DNA of 64,000 bases from Duganella sp. Root336D2 (GTDB lineage Bacteria > Pseudomonadota > Gammaproteobacteria > Burkholderiales > Burkholderiaceae_D): assembly GCF_001425005.1 (NCBI RefSeq), contig NZ_LMDB01000002.1:1-64000 (forward strand), given 5' to 3'. The translations under genes were made by a program, and so were the position numbers. The notes under the pieces are model-generated. The model did not search any database. It was not told the DNA's origin and saw only the letters and a list, made by a program, of their open reading frames with translations. Within the stretch, counting starts at the first letter, position 1. The number at the start of each line of letters is the position of its first letter. Positions 26,538 through 35,859 of this stretch are shown here, one piece after another.

Positions 26538-27005
26538 CTATTTCGTAACGAGGTCAGGCTGCATCACGGCCTTTAAATAGAAGCCGGATGGATCGTCCGC
26601 TTCGCGCTGCACAAACCACCAGGCGGCGCCTTTCTTCATCTCCCAATCGCTGTCCTCGCCCGTCATCAGCAAGGCTGCGGCCTGGCCCAGCGTGGGCTGG
26701 TGGCCAACCACCAGCACTGCTTCTTTCGACGCGGGCCAGTTGGCCGCTCTCAGGATATCGCTGGCGTCGGCGCCCGGTGCCAGGTCGGGATGGATCTTGT
26801 ACTTGCGGCCCAATCCCGCCACCGTCTGCACGGTGCGCGTGGCCGGGCTGACCAGGATGCGGCAATTTTCCGGCAGCACCGAGTCCAGCCATTGGCCCAT
26901 GCGGCGCGCCTGCTTATGCCCTTTGGGCGTGAGTGTGCGTTCCAGGTCGTCCAGGCCGGGCTGGGCTGGTTCGGCTTCTGCGTGGCGCCACAAGATCAGG
27001 TCCAT
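26538..27005 (-). CDS. sixA: Phosphohistidine phosphatase SixA
   Basis: A 155-residue member of the histidine phosphatase (phosphoglycerate mutase-like) superfamily. The N-terminal RHG-type motif is LILWRHAEAE with His8 as the nucleophile, and VVGHQPTLGQAAALL (about 100-114) holds the second histidine. In E. coli SixA acts on histidine-phosphorylated phosphotransfer proteins. Here it follows ppk1 by 21 bases and is likely under the same phosphate-responsive promoter, so a link to phosphate metabolism is likely. Confidence 0.9.
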   Translation of the reverse strand: MDLILWRHAEAEPAQPGLDDLERTLTPKGHKQARRMGQWLDSVLPENCRILVSPATRTVQTVAGLGRKYKIHPDLAPGADASDILRAANWPASKEAVLVVGHQPTLGQAAALLMTGEDSDWEMKKGAAWWFVQREADDPSGFYLKAVMQPDLVTK

Positions 27006-27026
27006 GCTTCCTCCCGTGAACAGGCT

Positions 27027-29093
27027 TCAATGCGCCGGCATATCGGCCGGCGTACCGAGTAACTCCATCAGGTGCTGCTGGGCGCTGAAGGCCTTTTGCT
27101 TGCCGCGTGCTTTGCGGCGCTGATACTGGCCGTGCGAATCCAGCTCCCACGCGTTGGAGTTGTCCTTCAGGTAAGGCGTCAAACCTTCCGCAATCACACG
27201 CCGTTTCAGGCCCCGGTCCAGTACCGGGAACGCCACTTCAATGCGGCGCAGCAGGTTGCGGTTCATCCAATCCGCGCTGGCCAGCATCACGTCATGGGCC
27301 AGGTCGTTGCGGAAGTAATAGATGCGGCTATGTTCAAGGAAGCGGCCGATGATGGAGCGGACCCGGATGTTTTCGGACAGTCCCGGCACACCTGGCATCA
27401 GGGTGCAGGCGCCGCGCACGATCAGGTCGATCTTGACCCCGTCCTGCGAGGCGGCGTACAGCGCCCGGATCACAGGTTCATCGGTTAATGCATTGATTTT
27501 AGCGATAATCCGGCCCGGCCGCCCGGTTTTTGCGATTTTTGCCTCATTCCGGATCGCTTTGATGACCTGGTCCTGCAACGCGAACGGCGCCAGCCAGATG
27601 TGGTTCATGCGCTGCGGCCTGGTCAGGCTGGTCAGGTGCATGAAGACTTCGTTGACGTCGCGTCCCAGCTGCGGCTCGCAGGTCAGGATGCCGAAATCGG
27701 TATAGAACTTGGTCGTGGTCGGGTGGTAGTTGCCGGTGCCAAGGTGGGCGTAGTAGCCCAGGCCGCCTTCATCGCGGCGGATCACCAGGGCGACCTTGGC
27801 GTGGGTTTTCAGTCCCACCACGCCGTACACCACTTGCGCGCCGGCCTGTTCCAGCTTGTCGGCCCAATTGATATTGGCTTCTTCGTCGAAGCGTGCCATC
27901 AGTTCCACCACCACCGTGACTTCCTTGCCGCTGCGGGCCGCTGCAATCAGCGCTTCCATCAGGTCGGAGTTCATGCCGGTGCGGTAGACGGTCTGCTTGA
28001 TCGCCACCACGGCCGGGTCGAGTGCCGCGCTGCGGATGAAGTCGATCACCGTCTGGAAGCTTTGAAATGGATGGTGCAGCAGGATGTCGTGCTTGCGGAT
28101 GGTGGCGAAAATGTCATTGTTGACGGTCTTGGCCTGCACCCCCGCGATGAAAGGCGGGAAGCGCAGCTCGGGGCGGCGCGCCTGTTCCACGATCTCGTTC
28201 AGGCGCACCATGTTGACCGGGCCGTCGACGCGGTACAGGCGGCTCTGGTCCAGGCTGAACTGGTCGAGCAGGAATTGCGACAGCTCCGGCGGGCAGTTCT
28301 TGGCCACTTCGATCCGCACCGAGCGGCCGTAGGCGCGGCCTTGCAGCTCGCCTTTCAGCGCCTGGCGCAGGTTTTTCACTTCATCTTCGTCGACCCACAG
28401 GTCGGAGTCGCGCGTAACCCGGAACTGGGAATAGGCCATCACGTCGCGCCCGGCGAACAGCTCGGAAATGTGGGCGTGGATGACGGAGGACAGCAGGCAG
28501 AAGGACACGCCGCCTTCTTTGGACAGGTGGTCCGGCAGGCGGATCACGCGCGGCAGCACGCGCGGCGCTTTAACGATAGCGATGGCGGTGCCGCGTCCGA
28601 AGGCATCCTTGCCGCTCAGTGCAACGATGAAATTAAGGCTCTTGTTCACGACTTGCGGGAAAGGGTGGGCCGGATCGAGGCCGATCGGCGTCAGCAGGGG
28701 ACGCACTTCACGATCAAAGTAATCCTTGACCCAGGCCCTCTGGGCTTCGTTGCGCTGGCTGTGGCGCACGATGTGGATGCCCTGGGCCTTCATTTCCGGC
28801 AACACCGCCGTATTAAATACTTCGTACTGGCGCTTGACCAGTTCATGACATTCGTTGCTGACCCGCTCCAGCGTGGCCGCCAGGGCAGGGTGGGTGGCCA
28901 GGTCGCCATCGACGCTGGCGGCGGCCAGCAGGCTGGCCACCCTGACTTCAAAGAACTCATCCAGGTTGCTGCTGACAATGCACAAGTAGCGCAATCGTTC
29001 GAGCACGGGGATGGAGGTGTCTTCTGCCTGGGCCATCACACGGCGGTTGAACGCCAGCTGTGACAGCTCCCGATCTAGGAATGCTGTTTTCAT
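27027..29093 (-). CDS. ppk1: Polyphosphate kinase 1
   Basis: A 688-residue enzyme that polymerises the gamma phosphate of ATP into polyphosphate. The N-terminal helical domain begins FLDRELSQLAFNRRV. The catalytic HKD-like domains contain GLKTHAKVALVIRRD, whose His is autophosphorylated, and HDILLHHPFQSFQTV, with a C-terminal VRGACTLMPG. The ATG at 29093 opens the usual N-terminus. It has no ribosome site, and the predicted -10 ends 7 bases before the ATG, so the message may be leaderless. It is transcribed away from pstS. Confidence 0.95.
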   Translation of the reverse strand: MKTAFLDRELSQLAFNRRVMAQAEDTSIPVLERLRYLCIVSSNLDEFFEVRVASLLAAASVDGDLATHPALAATLERVSNECHELVKRQYEVFNTAVLPEMKAQGIHIVRHSQRNEAQRAWVKDYFDREVRPLLTPIGLDPAHPFPQVVNKSLNFIVALSGKDAFGRGTAIAIVKAPRVLPRVIRLPDHLSKEGGVSFCLLSSVIHAHISELFAGRDVMAYSQFRVTRDSDLWVDEDEVKNLRQALKGELQGRAYGRSVRIEVAKNCPPELSQFLLDQFSLDQSRLYRVDGPVNMVRLNEIVEQARRPELRFPPFIAGVQAKTVNNDIFATIRKHDILLHHPFQSFQTVIDFIRSAALDPAVVAIKQTVYRTGMNSDLMEALIAAARSGKEVTVVVELMARFDEEANINWADKLEQAGAQVVYGVVGLKTHAKVALVIRRDEGGLGYYAHLGTGNYHPTTTKFYTDFGILTCEPQLGRDVNEVFMHLTSLTRPQRMNHIWLAPFALQDQVIKAIRNEAKIAKTGRPGRIIAKINALTDEPVIRALYAASQDGVKIDLIVRGACTLMPGVPGLSENIRVRSIIGRFLEHSRIYYFRNDLAHDVMLASADWMNRNLLRRIEVAFPVLDRGLKRRVIAEGLTPYLKDNSNAWELDSHGQYQRRKARGKQKAFSAQQHLMELLGTPADMPAH

Positions 29094-29100
29094 AACTAAT

Positions 29101-29134
29101 AGTATATTTGAGAAATATGACAAGTTTGTGACCT
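29101..29134 (-). promoter_or_regulatory. Pho box and -10 of ppk1-sixA
   Basis: On the reverse strand AGGTCAC (29134-29128), AAAC, TTGTCAT (29123-29117) form two PhoB half-sites 11 bases apart. Ten bases further lies TATACT (29106-29101), a good -10. This is the layout of activated Pho promoters, where the Pho box replaces the -35. The ppk1 ATG at 29093 follows the -10 by 7 bases. Confidence 0.7.
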
Positions 29135-29155
29135 TGTCCTAGACTTAATTTTGAC

Positions 29156-29189
29156 GTGTCATAAAGCTGTCATATTGGCGTCATACACT
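29156..29189 (+). promoter_or_regulatory. Pho box (three half-sites) and -10 of pstS
   Basis: GTGTCAT (29156-29162), CTGTCAT (29167-29173) and GCGTCAT (29178-29184) recur every 11 bases, matching the PhoB consensus CTGTCAT-N4-CTGTCAT. TACACT at 29184-29189 lies 10 bases after the second half-site and can serve as the -10. Transcription would start about 29195, giving a short leader to pstS. Confidence 0.85.
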
Positions 29190-29228
29190 GCGCAGCATTC
29201 AACCCAACCCCTGAAAAGGACCTTTGAT

Positions 29229-30272
29229 ATGCGCATGAAACAGTTGTTGACCTCCTTCGTTGTTGGCGCTTCGGCGGCAATGGCATTCTCGACCGCTTTC
29301 GCAGCGGACATGACCGGTGCAGGCGCAACTTTCCCTTACCCGATCTACGCCAAGTGGGCTGAAGCCTACAAAGCATCCACCGGCAACGGCCTGAACTACC
29401 AGTCCGTGGGCTCTGGCGCAGGTATCAAGCAAATCAAAGCCAAGACCGTCGATTTCGGCGCATCCGACATGCCCCTCAAAGCTGAAGATCTGGATGCCGA
29501 CGGCCTGATGCAGTTCCCGGCCATCATGGGTGGCGTGGTCACCGTGGTGAACCTGGACGGTATCGCTCCTGGCCAGCTGAAACTGACCGGCCCGGTTGTG
29601 GCTGATATCTACCTCGGCAAGATCACCCAGTGGAACGACGCGGCCATTGCAGCCCTGAACCCGGGCGTGAAGCTGCCAGCGGCTGAAATCACCGTGGTGC
29701 ACCGCGCCGACGGCTCCGGCACTTCCTTCCTGTTCACCGACTACCTGTCGAAAGTGAATCCGGAATTCAAGACCAAGATCGGTGCCGGCACCGCAGTCAA
29801 GTGGGTAACCGGCGTGGGCGGCAAAGGCAACGACGGTGTCGCCGCCAACGTGCAGCGTATCAAAGGCGCCATCGGCTACGTGGAATGGGCCTACGCCAAG
29901 AAGAACAAGATCGCCCACACCCAGCTGAAAAACAAGGACGGCAACTTCCTGCAGCCTGACGACGACAACTTCAAGGCCGCTGCCGCCAACGCGGAATGGA
30001 CCAAGACCCCAGGCTTCGGCGTGGTGCTGACCGACCAGGCTGGCAAAACCTCCTGGCCGATCACCGGCGTGTCCTACATCCTGATGCACAAGCAGCAGGC
30101 TGATGCGAACAAGGGCAAGGAAGTCATCAAGTTCTTCGACTGGGCCTTCAAGAACGGCGATGCAGCCGCCATCGAACTGGACTACGTGCCGCTGCCTGAC
30201 ACCGTTGTCAAGCTGGTGCAGGGTTCGTGGAAGGCTAACCTGAAGGATGCTTCGGGCAAGCCGCTGAACTGA
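29229..30272 (+). CDS. pstS: Phosphate ABC transporter substrate-binding protein PstS
   Basis: A 347-residue periplasmic phosphate-binding protein with a Sec signal peptide (MRMKQLLTSFVVGASAAMAF, cleaved near AFA-AD). The mature part begins MTGAGATFPYPIYAKWAEAY. The phosphate-binding loops include GSGAGIKQIKAKTVDFGASD in the N-lobe and HRADGSGTSFLFTDYLS. The ATG at 29229 is preceded by AAGGA at the right distance. It is the first and probably most expressed gene of the pst-pho operon; a strong stem-loop region follows it. Confidence 0.95.
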   Translation: MRMKQLLTSFVVGASAAMAFSTAFAADMTGAGATFPYPIYAKWAEAYKASTGNGLNYQSVGSGAGIKQIKAKTVDFGASDMPLKAEDLDADGLMQFPAIMGGVVTVVNLDGIAPGQLKLTGPVVADIYLGKITQWNDAAIAALNPGVKLPAAEITVVHRADGSGTSFLFTDYLSKVNPEFKTKIGAGTAVKWVTGVGGKGNDGVAANVQRIKGAIGYVEWAYAKKNKIAHTQLKNKDGNFLQPDDDNFKAAAANAEWTKTPGFGVVLTDQAGKTSWPITGVSYILMHKQQADANKGKEVIKFFDWAFKNGDAAAIELDYVPLPDTVVKLVQGSWKANLKDASGKPLN

Positions 30273-30280
30273 TCTTCTGA

Positions 30281-30333
30281 GAACCGGTAAATCAGTGTCT
30301 GACCCGCGGGGCCAGACACCGGGTTGCCGGTTC
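30281..30333. repeat. Interspersed AACCGGTA-bounded hairpin repeat, copy B (minimal form)
   Basis: A 53-base copy bounded by GAACCGGTAA and TTGCCGGTTC, with an inner near-perfect hairpin GTGTCTGACCC...CCAGACAC. It is the single-hairpin form of the family seen at 9517-9659 and 51260-51427. It lies between pstS and pstC, so it is transcribed as part of the phosphate operon. Confidence 0.7.
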
Positions 30334-30348
30334 AAGAGGAAGTTAAGC

Positions 30349-30374
30349 GGGGCAGCCTGAGTGCAGGCTTCCCC
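30349..30374 (+). promoter_or_regulatory. Stem-loop between pstS and pstC (attenuator-like)
   Basis: GGGGCAGCCT and AGGCTTCCCC pair over ten bases with one mismatch and a six-base loop. A 12-bp palindrome GGTTAGCTAACC follows at 30375-30386. There is no U-run, so it is more likely an mRNA-stabilising or processing structure than a terminator. Such structures commonly allow the binding-protein gene to be expressed above its permease genes. Confidence 0.5.
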
Positions 30375-30397
30375 GGTTAGCTAACCAAACATAAATT

Positions 30398-31417
30398 ATG
30401 AGTGCAGAAATCACCTCACCAGCCCCCCTCCGGTTATCGGAACCCGCCACCATGAGTGCCTCCGTAGCTGCCATGCAGTCCGTGGTGCGCAAGCAGCGCA
30501 TTCAGGATTGGTTCTTCCACAAGATCACGATGGTATTCGCGCTGACCGTACTGTTTGTACTGGTCGGCATTATCATTTCCCTCATCAACGGCGCCTTGCC
30601 TGCCCTGAAAGAGTTCGGGCCTGGCTTCATCACCACCGTCGAATGGGACCCGGTCAATGACCAGTTCGGCGCCGCGATTGCCATCGTCGGCACCCTGGCC
30701 AGTGCCGGTATCGCGCTGCTGATCGCCTTCCCGGTCAGCTTCGGCATCGCCCTGTTCCTGACCGAGGTGTGCCCGGCCTGGCTGCGCCGCCCGCTGGGTA
30801 CCGCCGTCGAACTGCTGGCCGGTGTGCCGTCGATTATTTACGGCATGTGGGGCTTGTTCGTGTTCGCGCCGATGTTCAGCGAATACGTGCAGCCGCTGCT
30901 GAAATCCACCCTCGGCGTCTTGCCGTTCATTGGCGCGCTGTTCAAGGGCCCGACCATGGGCATCGGCATCCTGACCGCCGGCCTGATCCTGGCAGTCATG
31001 ATCATCCCGTTCATCGCTTCCGTGATGCGCGACGTGTTCGAGATCGTGCCGGCCGTGCTGAAAGAATCGGCCTACGGCCTGGGCTGCACGCGCTGGGAAG
31101 TGGTGCGCAAGGTCGTCCTGCCATACACCAAGACCGGCGTGGTCGGCGGTGTCATGCTGGGCCTGGGGCGCGCCCTGGGTGAAACCATGGCCGTGACTTT
31201 CGTGATCGGCAATGCGGCCAAGCTGCCGACGTCGCTGTTCTCGCCGGGCAGTTCGATCGCCTCGACCCTGGCCAACGAATTCGCGGAAGCTTCCAGCACG
31301 CTGCATGTGTCCTCGCTGTTCGCGCTGGGCCTGATCCTGTTCATTATTACTTTCTTCGTCCTGTCCGGCGCCAAGCTGATGTTGATGGGCCTGTCGCGCA
31401 AGGAGGGCGTCAAATGA
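30398..31417 (+). CDS. pstC: Phosphate ABC transporter permease PstC
   Basis: A 339-residue inner-membrane protein with six predicted spans, starting at about residue 48 ([19 protein letters not shown]). The permease EAA-type loop reads [24 protein letters not shown] (in pieces), the contact for the ATPase. It pairs with PstA to form the phosphate channel. No strong ribosome site precedes the ATG. pstA starts in its stop codon (ATGA). Confidence 0.94.
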   Translation: MSAEITSPAPLRLSEPATMSASVAAMQSVVRKQRIQDWFFHKITMVFALTVLFVLVGIIISLINGALPALKEFGPGFITTVEWDPVNDQFGAAIAIVGTLASAGIALLIAFPVSFGIALFLTEVCPAWLRRPLGTAVELLAGVPSIIYGMWGLFVFAPMFSEYVQPLLKSTLGVLPFIGALFKGPTMGIGILTAGLILAVMIIPFIASVMRDVFEIVPAVLKESAYGLGCTRWEVVRKVVLPYTKTGVVGGVMLGLGRALGETMAVTFVIGNAAKLPTSLFSPGSSIASTLANEFAEASSTLHVSSLFALGLILFIITFFVLSGAKLMLMGLSRKEGVK

Positions 31418-32271
31418 TCCAGACCAAAAACCCTGTCTACCGTAAGCGCCTGTTCTACCACCGTGTCGGCATGGCGCTGTCCGTGGGCGCGATGTCGCTC
31501 GGCCTGATTGCGCTGCTGTGGATCCTGGCGACCCTGCTGGTCAACGGATTCTCCGCCCTTAACGTGCTGATCTTCACCGGCGACACGCCGGCGCCAGGCA
31601 GCGATGGCGGCGGCCTGCGCAACGCCATTGTCGGCTCGCTGATGATGGTGGGCCTGTCGACTGCTGTCTCGACCCCGATCGGCATCCTGGCCGGCATCTA
31701 CCTGGCCGAATACGGCGAAGAAAACAAAGTGGCGCAGGTGACACGCTTCGTGACCGACATCATGCTGTCCGCGCCGTCGATCGTGATCGGCCTGTTCGTG
31801 TACGCGCTGTACGTGGCCAAAGTGCAGCACTTCTCGGGTTATGCCGGCTCCATCGCCCTGTCGCTGATCGCCATTCCGGTGGTGGTGCGCACCACCGACA
31901 ATATGCTGAAGCTGGTGCCGAACTCGCTGCTGGAAGCGGCTTACGCCCTTGGCGCACCGCGCTGGAAAGTGGCGCTGATGGTGCGCCTGCGCGCCGTCAA
32001 GGCCGGCGTGATGACCGGCGTGCTGCTGGCCGTGGCCCGCGTGGCCGGTGAGACCGCACCGTTGCTGTTCACCGCCCTGAACAACCAGTTCTTCAGCGCC
32101 GACATGAACCAGCCCCTGGCCAACCTGCCGGTCGTGATTTACCAGTTCGCCATGAGCCCATACGACAACTGGCGCGACCTGGCCTGGGCCGGCGCCCTGG
32201 TGGTGACCTTCAGCGTCCTGGCACTGAACATCCTGTCGCGCACCGTGTTTGCGCAAAAAGCACCAAAATAA
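31414..32271 (+). CDS. pstA: Phosphate ABC transporter permease PstA
   Basis: A 285-residue permease with six predicted membrane spans and the EAA loop [20 protein letters not shown] (about 176-195). It partners PstC. Start overlaps the pstC stop by 4 bases, and pstB follows 12 bases downstream with its own GAGT-type upstream sequence. Length and order are as in other Burkholderiales pst operons. Confidence 0.94.
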   Translation: MIQTKNPVYRKRLFYHRVGMALSVGAMSLGLIALLWILATLLVNGFSALNVLIFTGDTPAPGSDGGGLRNAIVGSLMMVGLSTAVSTPIGILAGIYLAEYGEENKVAQVTRFVTDIMLSAPSIVIGLFVYALYVAKVQHFSGYAGSIALSLIAIPVVVRTTDNMLKLVPNSLLEAAYALGAPRWKVALMVRLRAVKAGVMTGVLLAVARVAGETAPLLFTALNNQFFSADMNQPLANLPVVIYQFAMSPYDNWRDLAWAGALVVTFSVLALNILSRTVFAQKAPK

Positions 32272-32283
32272 CGAGTACAGATC

Positions 32284-33048
32284 ATGACCCAAGCTAGCAA
32301 AATCATTGAAATCTCCGGCCTGAACTTCTACTACGGCAAGACGCGCAGCCTGCATAACGTCAACCTGGACATCCACGAGAAGAAGGTAACCGCCTTCATC
32401 GGCCCGTCCGGCTGCGGCAAATCGACCCTGCTGCGCACCCTGAACCGCATGTACGACCTGTACCCGGGCCAGCGCGCCGAAGGCGCCATCCGCTACCGCG
32501 GCCACAACATCCTGGAAGCAGGCCTGGACGTCAACATGCTGCGCGCCAAGGTAGGCATGGTGTTCCAGAAGCCGACCCCGTTCCCGATGTCAATCTACGA
32601 CAATATCGCTTTCGGCGTACGCCTGTACGAAGACCTGTCGAAAGGCGAGATGGACGAGCGCGTCGAATGGGCGCTGAAAAAAGCCGCGCTGTGGGGCGAG
32701 GTGAAAGACAAGCTGTCCAAGAGCGGCCTGTCGCTGTCCGGCGGCCAGCAGCAGCGCCTGTGCATCGCGCGCGGCGTGGCGGTGAAGCCGGACGTGCTGC
32801 TGCTGGACGAACCGACTTCCGCGCTGGACCCGATTTCCACCTCCAAGATCGAAGAGCTGATCTCCGAGCTGAAAGAGGACTACACGATCGCCATCGTGAC
32901 CCACAATATGCAGCAGGCGGCACGCTGCTCCGACTACACCGCCTATATGTACCTGGGCGAACTGGTGGAATTCGGCGAAACCGACCAGATTTTCATGAAT
33001 CCTGTGCGCAAAGAGACCCAGGACTACATCACCGGCCGCTTTGGCTAA
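32284..33048 (+). CDS. pstB: Phosphate ABC transporter ATP-binding protein PstB
   Basis: A 254-residue ATPase that powers phosphate import. Walker A is GPSGCGKST (about 40-48), the ABC signature is [14 protein letters not shown], and Walker B is [13 protein letters not shown]. PstB also takes part in signalling phosphate status to PhoR through PhoU. All catalytic motifs are intact. phoU follows by 24 bases, after a purine-rich AGAAAAAGAGAGA stretch. Confidence 0.96.
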   Translation: MTQASKIIEISGLNFYYGKTRSLHNVNLDIHEKKVTAFIGPSGCGKSTLLRTLNRMYDLYPGQRAEGAIRYRGHNILEAGLDVNMLRAKVGMVFQKPTPFPMSIYDNIAFGVRLYEDLSKGEMDERVEWALKKAALWGEVKDKLSKSGLSLSGGQQQRLCIARGVAVKPDVLLLDEPTSALDPISTSKIEELISELKEDYTIAIVTHNMQQAARCSDYTAYMYLGELVEFGETDQIFMNPVRKETQDYITGRFG

Positions 33049-33072
33049 TCAGAAAAAGAGAGAGAAGACATT

Positions 33073-33771
33073 ATGATGGGCGAACATTCCTCCAAAGCTT
33101 ACGACACCGAACTCGAAGGCATCCGCTCCAAAGTGCTGCTGATGGGCGGCATGGTCGAGACCATGTTCCTGGATGCGATGACCTGCTTCCGCATCGGCAA
33201 CCCGGAACGCGCCGAGCGCGTGGTGGCCGAAGACGCCAGCGTCAACCAGCTGGAAGTGCAGCTGGATGACCAGTGCAGCCACCTGATCGTCAAACGCCAG
33301 CCGACCGCCAACGACCTGCGTACCGTGATGGCGACGCTGAAAGTGATCACCGACCTGGAACGCATCGGCGACGAAGCGGCCAAGATCGCGCGCATCGCCA
33401 AGGCCCTGCACGCGCGCGGCGCGGTGACCCTGAATCACTACGAAATGGTGCGCACCATTGCCACCGCCACCAGCGACCTGCTGCATGATGCGCTGGACGC
33501 CTTTGCCCGCGGCGACGGCAAGCAGGCGCTCGAGCTGATCGCCCAGGACGCGGTGATCGACCACGAGTATCGTTCCATCATGCGCAACCTGATTACCTTC
33601 ATGATGGAGGATCCGCGTACAATCTCGGCGGCGCTGGACACGATGTGGGTGGCCAAGGCCATCGAGCGCATCGGCGACCACGCCAAGAATATCGCCGAAT
33701 ACGTGATCTACGTGGTGGAAGGCAAGGATATCCGCCACTCCCACGGAGCGACCCAAGAAGCAAGCAAATAA
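33073..33771 (+). CDS. phoU: Phosphate signalling regulator PhoU
   Basis: A 232-residue all-helical protein made of two PhoU repeats, each with the metal-binding pattern: DLERIGDEAAKIARI (about 94-108) and KAIERIGDHAKNIAEYVIY (about 195-213). It links the Pst transporter to the PhoR kinase and keeps the Pho regulon off when phosphate is plentiful. Its stop codon directly abuts the phoB ATG (TAAATG). Confidence 0.95.
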   Translation: MMGEHSSKAYDTELEGIRSKVLLMGGMVETMFLDAMTCFRIGNPERAERVVAEDASVNQLEVQLDDQCSHLIVKRQPTANDLRTVMATLKVITDLERIGDEAAKIARIAKALHARGAVTLNHYEMVRTIATATSDLLHDALDAFARGDGKQALELIAQDAVIDHEYRSIMRNLITFMMEDPRTISAALDTMWVAKAIERIGDHAKNIAEYVIYVVEGKDIRHSHGATQEASK

Positions 33772-34464
33772 ATGGCATCCGACAAAACGACCGTACTGAT
33801 TGTTGAAGATGAGCCGGCGATCGTTGAGCTGGTGAGGTTCTCGCTGCGCGAAGCGGGCTGGAACTGCGTGGTGGCGCAATCCACGCAGGAAGCATGGGAA
33901 GTCATGCAAACCCGTACCCCGCAGCTGGTGCTGCTGGACTGGATGCTGCCGGACCAGAGCGGCCTGCGCCTGCTGGCCCGCATCCGCAGCGACCGCCACT
34001 TCGCCGCCGTGCCGGTGATCATGCTGACCGCCAAGAGCATGGAAGAGGACAAGCTGGCCGGCCTGAATGGCGGCGCCGACGACTACATCACCAAGCCGTT
34101 TTCGCCGCGCGAGCTGCTGGCCCGCTCGCGCGCGCTGCTGCGCCGCAAAAGCCCGGAGCTGGCCGAAACCCAGCTCAAGGCCGGCCCGGTGGTGCTGGAT
34201 CCGGTCAGCTGCACGGTGTCGATGCACGATAATAAGATCGACATCGGCCACGCCGAATACAAGCTGCTCAAATTCTTCATGGCCCACCCGGAGCGCGTGT
34301 TTTCGCGCAGCCAGCTGCTGGACAAGGTGTGGGGCGACCATGTGGTGATTGAGGAGCGCACGGTCGATGTCCACGTACTGCGCCTGCGCAAGGCGCTGAA
34401 AGATGCCGAGCACCTGATCAAGACGGTGCGCAGCGTGGGATATATGCTGACTGAAAAACCATGA
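33772..34464 (+). CDS. phoB: Phosphate regulon response regulator PhoB
   Basis: A 230-residue OmpR/PhoB-family regulator. The receiver domain has the acidic pocket VEDE (12-14) and phospho-acceptor Asp56 in LLDWMLPDQSGL, with Lys in the YITKPF motif. A C-terminal winged helix (about 130-230, ERTVDVHVLRLRKAL) binds Pho boxes. The Pho boxes at 29101-29189 are its likely targets, closing a feedback loop with this operon. phoR starts inside its stop codon. Confidence 0.95.
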   Translation: MASDKTTVLIVEDEPAIVELVRFSLREAGWNCVVAQSTQEAWEVMQTRTPQLVLLDWMLPDQSGLRLLARIRSDRHFAAVPVIMLTAKSMEEDKLAGLNGGADDYITKPFSPRELLARSRALLRRKSPELAETQLKAGPVVLDPVSCTVSMHDNKIDIGHAEYKLLKFFMAHPERVFSRSQLLDKVWGDHVVIEERTVDVHVLRLRKALKDAEHLIKTVRSVGYMLTEKP

Positions 34465-35774
34465 ATCCAAAAGTAGTGTTCTGGGTGCCGGTCGCGATCA
34501 GGCTGGGTTTCCTGCTTGCCGGGGCCGGCCTGGTATGGTGGTGGTTCGGCCTGGCGGCCGGCATCGTCACGGCGTTTGCCGGCGTGCTGGCAGCGGTCTT
34601 CATCCAGCTCAAATACCTGTACCAGCTCAGCGAATGGCTGGACAAGCCGGAGCCCGGCCGACTGCCGGACGGCTGGGGCGAATGGACCAATATCTTCTCG
34701 CGCCTGTACCGCCTGCGCCGCGACGACGAAAAGAACCAGGCCGAGTTGACCGAATGGCTGGCGCGCTTCCGCCAGGCCATGCACCTGCTGCCGGACGGCG
34801 TGGTGATCATGGACGACGTGCTGTTCCTCGAATGGTGCAACCCGGCGGCGGAAGAACACCTGGGCCTGCAGCAGGCGCGCGACAAGGGCATGCGGGTGAC
34901 CAACCTGGTACGCAGCCCGGATTTCATGGATTACCTGATCCTGGGCCGCTACGACCAGCCGCTGACGCTGAATTTCCGCGGCCGCAAGCTGGTGGCGCAC
35001 ATCATCCCGTTTGAAAACCGGCGCCAGATCCTGGTCACGCACGATATTACCGAGACCCAGCGCGCCGAAATGATGCGCCGCGACTTTATCGCCAACGCCT
35101 CGCACGAACTGCGCACGCCGCTGACCGTGATTGCCGGCTTCCTGGAAATCGCCGCTTCGATGGAGCTGGATGCGGAAACCCGGGCCGCCCACCTCAAGCT
35201 GATGAGCGAGCAAAGCCACCGCATGCAGCACCTGATCGAGGATATGCTGACCCTGTCGCGCCTGGAATCGGTCGACCACCCGATGCGGCCCGAGCACGTG
35301 CACATCGGCGCCCTGCTGGAGCAGGTGCTGCACGAAGCGCGCGCGCTGTCCGGCGGCAAGCACGAGATCTCGCTGGAAGTGCACGGCGGCGATGTGATGG
35401 GCAATATGGACGAATTGCATAGCGCCTTTGGCAACCTGGCCTCGAATGCGGTGCGCTACACGCCGTCTGGCGGCACCATCCGCCTGCGCTGGGAGGACAC
35501 GCCGACCGGGGTGCAGTTCCAGGTGCAGGACACCGGCATCGGCATCAACCCCGAACATATTTCGCGCCTGACCGAGCGCTTCTACCGCGTCGACAAGAGC
35601 CGCTCGCGCGAAACCCAGGGCACCGGCCTGGGCCTGGCGATCGTCAAGCACGTGCTGCTGCGCCACAGCGGCAAGCTGAATATCAGCTCCGAGGCGGGGC
35701 ATGGCAGCACCTTCACGGTCAGCCTGCCGAAATCGCTGGCCTCAACCACTGTCGAGCCCGCGCAAGCGGCCTGA
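34461..35774 (+). CDS. phoR: Phosphate regulon sensor histidine kinase PhoR
   Basis: A 437-residue kinase with two close membrane spans at the N-terminus (about 7-50, DUF3329-like), a PAS domain (about 95-195), a HisKA domain with the phospho-acceptor His215 in NASHELRTPLT, and an HATPase domain with N, G1 and G2 boxes (FGNLASNAVRYT, DTGIGI, GTGLGLAIVKH). It lacks a large periplasmic sensor, as expected for PhoR, which reads the Pst/PhoU state. It is the last gene of the operon. Confidence 0.95.
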   Translation: MNPKVVFWVPVAIRLGFLLAGAGLVWWWFGLAAGIVTAFAGVLAAVFIQLKYLYQLSEWLDKPEPGRLPDGWGEWTNIFSRLYRLRRDDEKNQAELTEWLARFRQAMHLLPDGVVIMDDVLFLEWCNPAAEEHLGLQQARDKGMRVTNLVRSPDFMDYLILGRYDQPLTLNFRGRKLVAHIIPFENRRQILVTHDITETQRAEMMRRDFIANASHELRTPLTVIAGFLEIAASMELDAETRAAHLKLMSEQSHRMQHLIEDMLTLSRLESVDHPMRPEHVHIGALLEQVLHEARALSGGKHEISLEVHGGDVMGNMDELHSAFGNLASNAVRYTPSGGTIRLRWEDTPTGVQFQVQDTGIGINPEHISRLTERFYRVDKSRSRETQGTGLGLAIVKHVLLRHSGKLNISSEAGHGSTFTVSLPKSLASTTVEPAQAA

Positions 35775-35781
35775 GAAGAAA

Positions 35782-35849
35782 AATGGGGAAAAATGGGGAC
35801 GTACCCCATTTATTAGGTAAAATCTGCTCGCCTAAAAAAACGAGCAGAT
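35782..35849. repeat. Two intergenic hairpins after phoR
   Basis: AAATGGGGACGTACCCCATT forms a hairpin at 35791-35811, of a type common in this bacterial family, with a partial AAATGGGG copy just before it. It is followed by a second one with perfect 9-bp arms ATCTGCTCG (35822-35830) and CGAGCAGAT (35841-35849) around an A-rich loop. The second has no U-run. Either could define the 3' end of the pho operon or structure the patatin leader. Confidence 0.5.
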
Positions 35850-35859
35850 CAACCACTTC

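Noticed and set aside
29199..30335. Reverse-strand frame opposite pstS
   Set aside because: pstS has a signal peptide, Pho box and ribosome site on the forward strand; the antisense has none.
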